This document shows positions 24,764 through 29,071 of a stretch of DNA of 29,071 nucleotides, in pieces. The translations under genes and the position numbers were made by a program. The notes under the pieces were generated by a model. The model made no database searches and was not told the origin of the DNA. It was given only the letters and a program-made list of their open reading frames with translations. Origin of the DNA: CAZSTA01 sp964609495 [NCBI: uncultured bacterium] (lineage in GTDB: Bacteria; CAZSTA01); NCBI GenBank assembly GCA_964609495.1, contig CAZSTA010000023.1, forward strand, positions 1 through 29,071, given 5' to 3'. Each line of letters opens with the position of its first letter. Within the stretch, counting starts at the first letter, position 1.

Positions 24764-25332
24764 ATATAGAGGTCGGAGTAGTCTCCCGCCCTCATCCCAG
24801 CGAAGTAAATAATGGGGATGGATATTTTATAAAGGAATTTGGGAATAAGATACTCTTCTCGGTGATAGATGGTTTGGGGCATGGAGATGGAGCGCATAAA
24901 GCTACGGAAAAAGCCAAATCGGCTCTGGAATCTCTTTACTCCAGAGGTTTAGTAAATATAATCGAGTCCCTCCACCAAAGAGTGCGCTCTACCCGAGGAG
25001 TCGTCATTGGGCTTCTCCTCTTAGATCTCGAAAACTCCGAACTCCATTATGTAGGTATAGGAAATATAACAGTCAAAGTTCTGGCTGGCGAGAAGATTGG
25101 CTTGTTATCATATAATGGTATAGTAGGACAGAATGTGCGAAAGATAAAGGAATTCGTCTCTCCTTATAAACCCAGCTATGTTATAATTATGCACTCTGAT
25201 GGGATCCGCAGCCGCTTCGATCAAGATAATTTACAGTTAGATCTTCCAGCTCAGGAATTAGCGAGTCATATAGAGAGTGAGTATGGACGATCAAACGATG
25301 ATGCCACAATTATGGTTATTAAGATTAAGTGA
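24748..25332 (+). CDS. rsbX: RsbX-like PP2C/SpoIIE-type phosphatase
   Basis: A minimal PP2C-fold Ser/Thr phosphatase of 194 residues. RsbX resets the stressosome by dephosphorylating RsbS/RsbR. Metal-binding acidic motifs are visible: NNGDGYFI (Asp24), VIDGLGHGDGA (Asp41), MHSDGIRSRF (Asp151) and NDDATIMVI (Asp184/185). The ATG lies inside the preceding gene, with GAGG only 2 nt before it, too close for normal initiation. It is therefore either translationally coupled or reached by -1 frameshifting at CTG-AAA-AAG-TAA. The chemoreceptor-like gene follows after 45 nt. Confidence 0.88.
   Translation: MAEKVNIEVGVVSRPHPSEVNNGDGYFIKEFGNKILFSVIDGLGHGDGAHKATEKAKSALESLYSRGLVNIIESLHQRVRSTRGVVIGLLLLDLENSELHYVGIGNITVKVLAGEKIGLLSYNGIVGQNVRKIKEFVSPYKPSYVIIMHSDGIRSRFDQDNLQLDLPAQELASHIESEYGRSNDDATIMVIKIK
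24755..24763 (+). other. Candidate -1 ribosomal frameshift site joining ATPase and phosphatase
   Basis: The zero frame reads CTG AAA AAG TAA just before the ATPase stop. A -1 slip on AAA-AAG continues as GTA AAT ATA, which is exactly the phosphatase frame. A GAGG lies about 10 nt upstream, where a stimulatory Shine-Dalgarno would sit. Confidence 0.35.
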
Positions 25333-25377
25333 TCTACAGGGAGTTAGAAGGCAGTTAAGCAAAGGGAAGATCCTCAA

Positions 25378-27120
25378 ATGGAAAAATCTCTCGAAAAAAG
25401 GATAATTGAGCAAGATCGCTACCCAGTTTTGGCTATGCTTTTAATGTTGATCCTATTGTTATCGATCTCGGCTAGGATATATTCTATCTTTCCCTTCTCC
25501 TTGGGAGTTCTAATTATCTTTTCTCTCATCGTTATTTCGCTCTTTCTCACCACGAGGATGATATCCTCAAGCGTAATGGAAGATGATCTGCTGGAGAATT
25601 TAAGGGAGGAGAGCGAAAAGAGAACTCTGCGAAAATTGATGAAGCTTCCTCTCCATCTTTCTCTAATAACCTTCGCTACGATATTATTAGGAGGTATCGT
25701 GCTGGCGTATTGGGGCTCTCTATCCGGCGGATGGAGGTTATCCATTGGCGATATTCTATGGTTATTTATACCAGTTGGGATCCTTATATCACTCGCCAGA
25801 TATTTTTCCATAAGCATAATATCCACCTCTGCTATAGGCGAGCTACTGAAAGGACGGGAATCTATAGAAGCATCAGAGATCAGAGCAAGATATCTATCCT
25901 GGCAAGCGAGGGCGACTTTATTCATAATAATCATCACCCTTCTTTCGATCATAATTATTGTTTATACCTATAATAGCTCTCCTTTTATAGCTATATTATC
26001 TGGTTCAGTGATCGCCTTTGCTACCGTTATCCCCTTCTCGAATATGATAGCTCTTCCCACAGTCGAGTTAGAGCGAGAATTGAGGAGGATGAGCGAGGAT
26101 GGTATTGTTCTCTCTCAGAGGTTGCCTTGGCGAGATAAGGGAGAACCCGCGTTTTGGTATAATAGATTTCTAGATGAGTTGGAGAATCGTTTCGATAGTA
26201 TCCGCTCGGAGATAGACGAACTAAACAAGAGGCTTAATGAAATAACAGATAATAAGCGGATAATAAGTTCGAACATTACCAAGATCTCCCAGTTTATAAC
26301 GAAGATGAGAACTGCCAAGGATTCCCGAGCCCACGATATCGAGGATATAGATAAGCTATTCTCCCAGATCACAAACTCTATGGATCAGATCAGCTCGATC
26401 TTCCAAACAACTACTCGTGCGGGGGATGATACCCTTCAAATAGCTGATCAGAATAGAGATGAGGTGACGAAGGCTAATACCTATCTTTTAGATATCTCAG
26501 GGGCAGTGGAAGTTTCCCTAGATATGTCGAGGGAATTAATAGAATCGATGAAGAATATCGAGGAATTTCTCGATATGATCAAGAATATCGCTGGAAGGAC
26601 GAGGGTTCTCTCCTTTAACGCCGCTATCGAGGCGGCTAGAAGTGGTGTGGCGGGAAGAGGCTTCTCGGTAGTCGCTGAGGAGATGCAGGATCTATCTGAT
26701 GGAAGTGCTAAAGCCGCCGAACAGGTTGAGGAATCGATCAATGATATTCGCGAGAAGCTGATGGACTTCTCAGATATGATGCAACTGAATGCTGAGAAGA
26801 TCGAGACAGCTAGAGATATATCGCGAGGGATGAGTCTTGCGTCAGAGTCGATGATCAATTCCGTCACTAGTCTGAGCAACGATATAGCCAAGATAAGGGA
26901 GAAGATAGAGAATAATCGAGATAATATCGAAAAGGCCTCGGATGGATTAGCATCTATGTTGGAGAATCTAAGGAGATATTCGGATGAGGTGAGACCCGGG
27001 GATGAGTTCGGCAGTGAATTAGAAGAGACTTATAGAGAGATGCAAGATGACCTTGATACCTTAAAAGGGATAGTAAATAGGTTGAAAAATGAGATAAAGG
27101 AATTAGAAAGGAGAAAATAA
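25378..27120 (+). CDS. Six-TM protein with methyl-accepting chemotaxis-type signalling domain
   Basis: A 580-residue membrane protein. About six hydrophobic segments (roughly 17-37, 42-62, 92-113, 122-148, 176-197 and 201-225) have only short loops, so there is no usual periplasmic ligand domain. A long helical cytoplasmic part follows (about 260-580), with the conserved hairpin tip near residues 400-440: IAGRTRVLSFNAAIEAARSG and GRGFSVVAEEMQDLSDGS. No CheW, CheA or methylation gene is near. Its place after RsbS-RsbT-RsbT-RsbX suggests a sensor or scaffold for partner switching, replacing RsbR (inference). It could sense membrane state directly. Stop and next ATG are 1 nt apart, indicating coupling with the VWA gene. 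Confidence 0.88.
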   Translation: MEKSLEKRIIEQDRYPVLAMLLMLILLLSISARIYSIFPFSLGVLIIFSLIVISLFLTTRMISSSVMEDDLLENLREESEKRTLRKLMKLPLHLSLITFATILLGGIVLAYWGSLSGGWRLSIGDILWLFIPVGILISLARYFSISIISTSAIGELLKGRESIEASEIRARYLSWQARATLFIIIITLLSIIIIVYTYNSSPFIAILSGSVIAFATVIPFSNMIALPTVELERELRRMSEDGIVLSQRLPWRDKGEPAFWYNRFLDELENRFDSIRSEIDELNKRLNEITDNKRIISSNITKISQFITKMRTAKDSRAHDIEDIDKLFSQITNSMDQISSIFQTTTRAGDDTLQIADQNRDEVTKANTYLLDISGAVEVSLDMSRELIESMKNIEEFLDMIKNIAGRTRVLSFNAAIEAARSGVAGRGFSVVAEEMQDLSDGSAKAAEQVEESINDIREKLMDFSDMMQLNAEKIETARDISRGMSLASESMINSVTSLSNDIAKIREKIENNRDNIEKASDGLASMLENLRRYSDEVRPGDEFGSELEETYREMQDDLDTLKGIVNRLKNEIKELERRK

Positions 27121-27121
27121 T

Positions 27122-29071
27122 ATGAAAATAGCTAAGAATAATTTGGTCCTATTGTCTATCCTATTGGGACTATATCTTATAATCCCCTTCCAGATCTGTT
27201 TAAGTGCCGAGAATGATGAGCTAAATATCATTTTCATCTTAGACGCCTCGGGGAGTATGACCAAGGAGATAGAGGGGGGAAGTAAGATAGAGATCGCCAA
27301 GAGAGTCTTAACTTCTCTTATCGATGAGCTACCCGAAGGGGTAAATGTCGGATTAGAGACCTATGGACATAAAGGTGGAGAAAGTTGTAAGGTGGAGATG
27401 ATTGTTCCTATCGGTCCTCTGAACAGGGATCTGCTGAAGGCTCGGATTTCCTCCATAGTTCCCCAGGGAAGGACTCCGATAACTCTCTCCTTACAAGAGG
27501 CTGTCAAACAGTTGAAGCCCCTGGAGGGGAAGAACTCGATAATCCTCATCAGCGATGGACAGGAGACTTGTGCTGGTGATCCTTGTTCGGCAGTCGAGGA
27601 CTTGAAGGAGGCTGGGATCGAATTCGAGATACATGTCATCGGATTCGATGTGGTGGAGTTAGAGAGAAGGCAGTTAAGGTGTATCGCTAAGGCTGGAGGA
27701 GGGAAATACTATAGCGCCGATACTGCCGATCAGTTGGAGTTGGTAACGAAAGAAGCCGCTCAAGAGGCAATTGAGGTTAAATCCGAGCGAAAGAGGATTA
27801 AGATCGGCGGTCCGGGAACTTTGGCTTGGAAACCTGCCTCTTGGATAAATCTTCGGTATTGGACCATATATAAAGCCGATACTGGCGAGAAAATTCAGAG
27901 CGGTAATAATTGGCAACCCCAGGTTTTACCTATGGGCGATTATATAGTAGCGATCCGTCAGAATAATACCGATCTGGAGGTAAAGCCTCTCCTTAAAGAG
28001 ATCACCATAGAATCGGGCAAGACGACTGAGGTAGTATTAAATACTGGTCTCAAGTGGGCAAATACCGATTGGGTCGATCTTTGGTATTATGTTGTCACCT
28101 CTCAAGAGACTGGAGAGAAGATTCAAAGCGCCACCTCTTGGGAGACTCAACTCCTACCTCCTGGCAGATATATCATATCCATTCGTCAGGAAAGCACTGA
28201 ACTTGAAGCTCCGGTAGCTGAAGTGGATATCGGAGAGGGAGATGTTACTGAGATATCGCTCGAGACGGGTATAAGTTGGCGAAATACGGATTGGGTCAAT
28301 CTCTGGTATTGGGCTATCTATGACGCCGAGGGGGAAGAGAAGGTCCAGTCAGGCACTACATTATCACCTCAAGCATTAGCGGACGGCGAATATATGATAT
28401 ATACTCGCCAGAATAATACGGACAGGGAGGTCCCGATAGCTCGGATAGAGCTAAAGGAGGGGGAGATCGAGGAGATATGGTTTGATACAGGTTTGACTTG
28501 GAGTGTTGCAGATTGGGCTGATGTCTGGTATTGGGCGATTTATGACGCGGAGAGTGGCGAGAAGATTCAGGCTGTTACCACCAGGGATGCCCAACTTCTT
28601 CCCACTGGCAAGTATAAGATCACCATTCGCCAAAACAATACGGATAAGGAAGTCCAAATCGCTGAGGTGGAGATCAAGACTGGAGAGATTATAGATTTGG
28701 CTTTAGATACAGGTCTATCATGGAGCCCTGCAGATTGGATCGATCTCTGGTATTGGGCGGTCTATGACGCGGAGAGTGGCGAGAAGATTCAGGCTGTTAC
28801 TACTTGGGATCCTCAAGCTCTACCCCCTGGTAAATACAGAATCACTATTCGCCAGAATAATACGGACAGGGAAGTCGATATTCTAGGAGAGGATTTAACT
28901 ATATCTCCCGGAGATAAGGTAAACGTGGTATTGAATACAGGTGTTATTCTCATTCCCAGCGAAGAGCATAAAGACAATCTGGGGTACTGGGCGATCTACA
29001 AAGCTGGAACTGATGAGAAGATCCAGAGTGTTACTTCGTGGGATGCCCAAGTATTAGCAGAAGGGAAATAT
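27122..29071 (+). CDS. Secreted VWA-domain protein with Trp-rich tandem repeats, 3' end cut by window
   Basis: 650 residues are visible and the protein runs off the right edge. A signal peptide (about 8-29, ending LSA) leads into a von Willebrand factor A domain (about 33-215). Its MIDAS is intact: DASGS at 41-45, a Thr in GRTPIT, and Asp in ISDGQETC. After a linker, at least six repeats of 74-78 residues begin at about 241. They carry WxxLWYWAIYDAxSGEKIQ, then LPxGKYxITIRQNNTDREV. The repeats have some likeness to carboxypeptidase-regulatory/PEGA-like beta modules, but I cannot name them. The ATG is 1 nt after the chemoreceptor stop, with GAAAGGAG upstream. As the last visible operon gene it may bind an extracytoplasmic ligand and report to the membrane sensor (inference). 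Confidence 0.85.
   Translation, partial: MKIAKNNLVLLSILLGLYLIIPFQICLSAENDELNIIFILDASGSMTKEIEGGSKIEIAKRVLTSLIDELPEGVNVGLETYGHKGGESCKVEMIVPIGPLNRDLLKARISSIVPQGRTPITLSLQEAVKQLKPLEGKNSIILISDGQETCAGDPCSAVEDLKEAGIEFEIHVIGFDVVELERRQLRCIAKAGGGKYYSADTADQLELVTKEAAQEAIEVKSERKRIKIGGPGTLAWKPASWINLRYWTIYKADTGEKIQSGNNWQPQVLPMGDYIVAIRQNNTDLEVKPLLKEITIESGKTTEVVLNTGLKWANTDWVDLWYYVVTSQETGEKIQSATSWETQLLPPGRYIISIRQESTELEAPVAEVDIGEGDVTEISLETGISWRNTDWVNLWYWAIYDAEGEEKVQSGTTLSPQALADGEYMIYTRQNNTDREVPIARIELKEGEIEEIWFDTGLTWSVADWADVWYWAIYDAESGEKIQAVTTRDAQLLPTGKYKITIRQNNTDKEVQIAEVEIKTGEIIDLALDTGLSWSPADWIDLWYWAVYDAESGEKIQAVTTWDPQALPPGKYRITIRQNNTDREVDILGEDLTISPGDKVNVVLNTGVILIPSEEHKDNLGYWAIYKAGTDEKIQSVTSWDAQVLAEGKY
27842..29071 (+). 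repeat. Tandem coding repeats of 222-234 bp
   Basis: Equivalent Trp (or aligned) codons start at 27842, 28070, 28292, 28514, 28736 and 28970, giving unit lengths of 228, 222, 222, 222 and 234 bp. Units four and five are nearly identical over the stretch encoding YDAESGEKIQAV, which indicates recent duplication or gene conversion. The array continues past the edge. Confidence 0.85.

Noticed and set aside
25419-25952. 177-residue minus-strand ORF opposite the chemoreceptor-like gene
   Set aside because: It is a shadow of the TM-coding region; AT-rich hydrophobic codons give long antisense frames.
27842-29071. CRISPR-like array
   Set aside because: The repeats are 222-234 bp, in frame and protein-coding, without spacers.

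Overview
The window looks like a chromosomal segment of an uncultured, anaerobic, Gram-negative-type (diderm) bacterium. The diderm call rests on a secreted 717-residue beta-rich protein ending in a C-terminal Phe, typical of outer-membrane barrels. The anaerobic call rests on a complete Ni-Fe-S carbon monoxide dehydrogenase (CooS), a NIL-domain 2x[4Fe-4S] ferredoxin and an aldo/keto reductase with a ferredoxin-like tail. Arg AGA/AGG and Ile ATA codons are common and GC is moderate. I cannot assign a phylum. I see no tRNA, rRNA, CRISPR array or insertion sequence.

Layout. (1) Positions 1-5545, minus strand: a tight run S8 protease > outer-membrane-like protein > rapZ > yvcK, with yvcK cut by the left edge. 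(2) 5728-6843, minus: a URO-D/MtaA-like protein under a perfect consensus promoter. (3) 7048-11480, minus: three exported or membrane proteins (PEGA-SUMF1, a secreted FlgD-Ig-like protein, a membrane transglutaminase-like protein). (4) 11688-14306, minus: cooS with a structured leader, and a NIL ferredoxin whose promoter sits between two identical palindromes and whose start is problematic. (5) 14335-15141: a large non-coding region with REP-type hairpins and repeats. (6) 15142-20757, plus: groES-groEL, then an ABC ATPase, permease and membrane-anchored partner, then an FmdB zinc ribbon. (7) 20890-21840, minus: a glycosidase-like beta-propeller. (8) 22338-23348, plus: the aldo/keto reductase-ferredoxin behind a perfect promoter and a leader of about 340 nt. 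(9) 23435 to the right edge, plus: a signalling operon.

The most interesting part is the last operon. A perfect TTGACA-N17-TATAAT promoter drives RsbS (STAS), RsbT (kinase), a second RsbT-like ATPase, an RsbX-type PP2C phosphatase, a six-TM protein with a chemoreceptor signalling tip, and a secreted VWA protein carrying at least six 74-78-residue Trp-rich repeats. These are partner-switching parts of the stressosome without an RsbR. The sensor role may be taken by the membrane chemoreceptor-like protein and the extracytoplasmic VWA protein. The second ATPase and the phosphatase overlap by 16 nt in -1 register at an A-rich slippery site. A frameshift there would make the ATPase-phosphatase fusion known from other bacteria.
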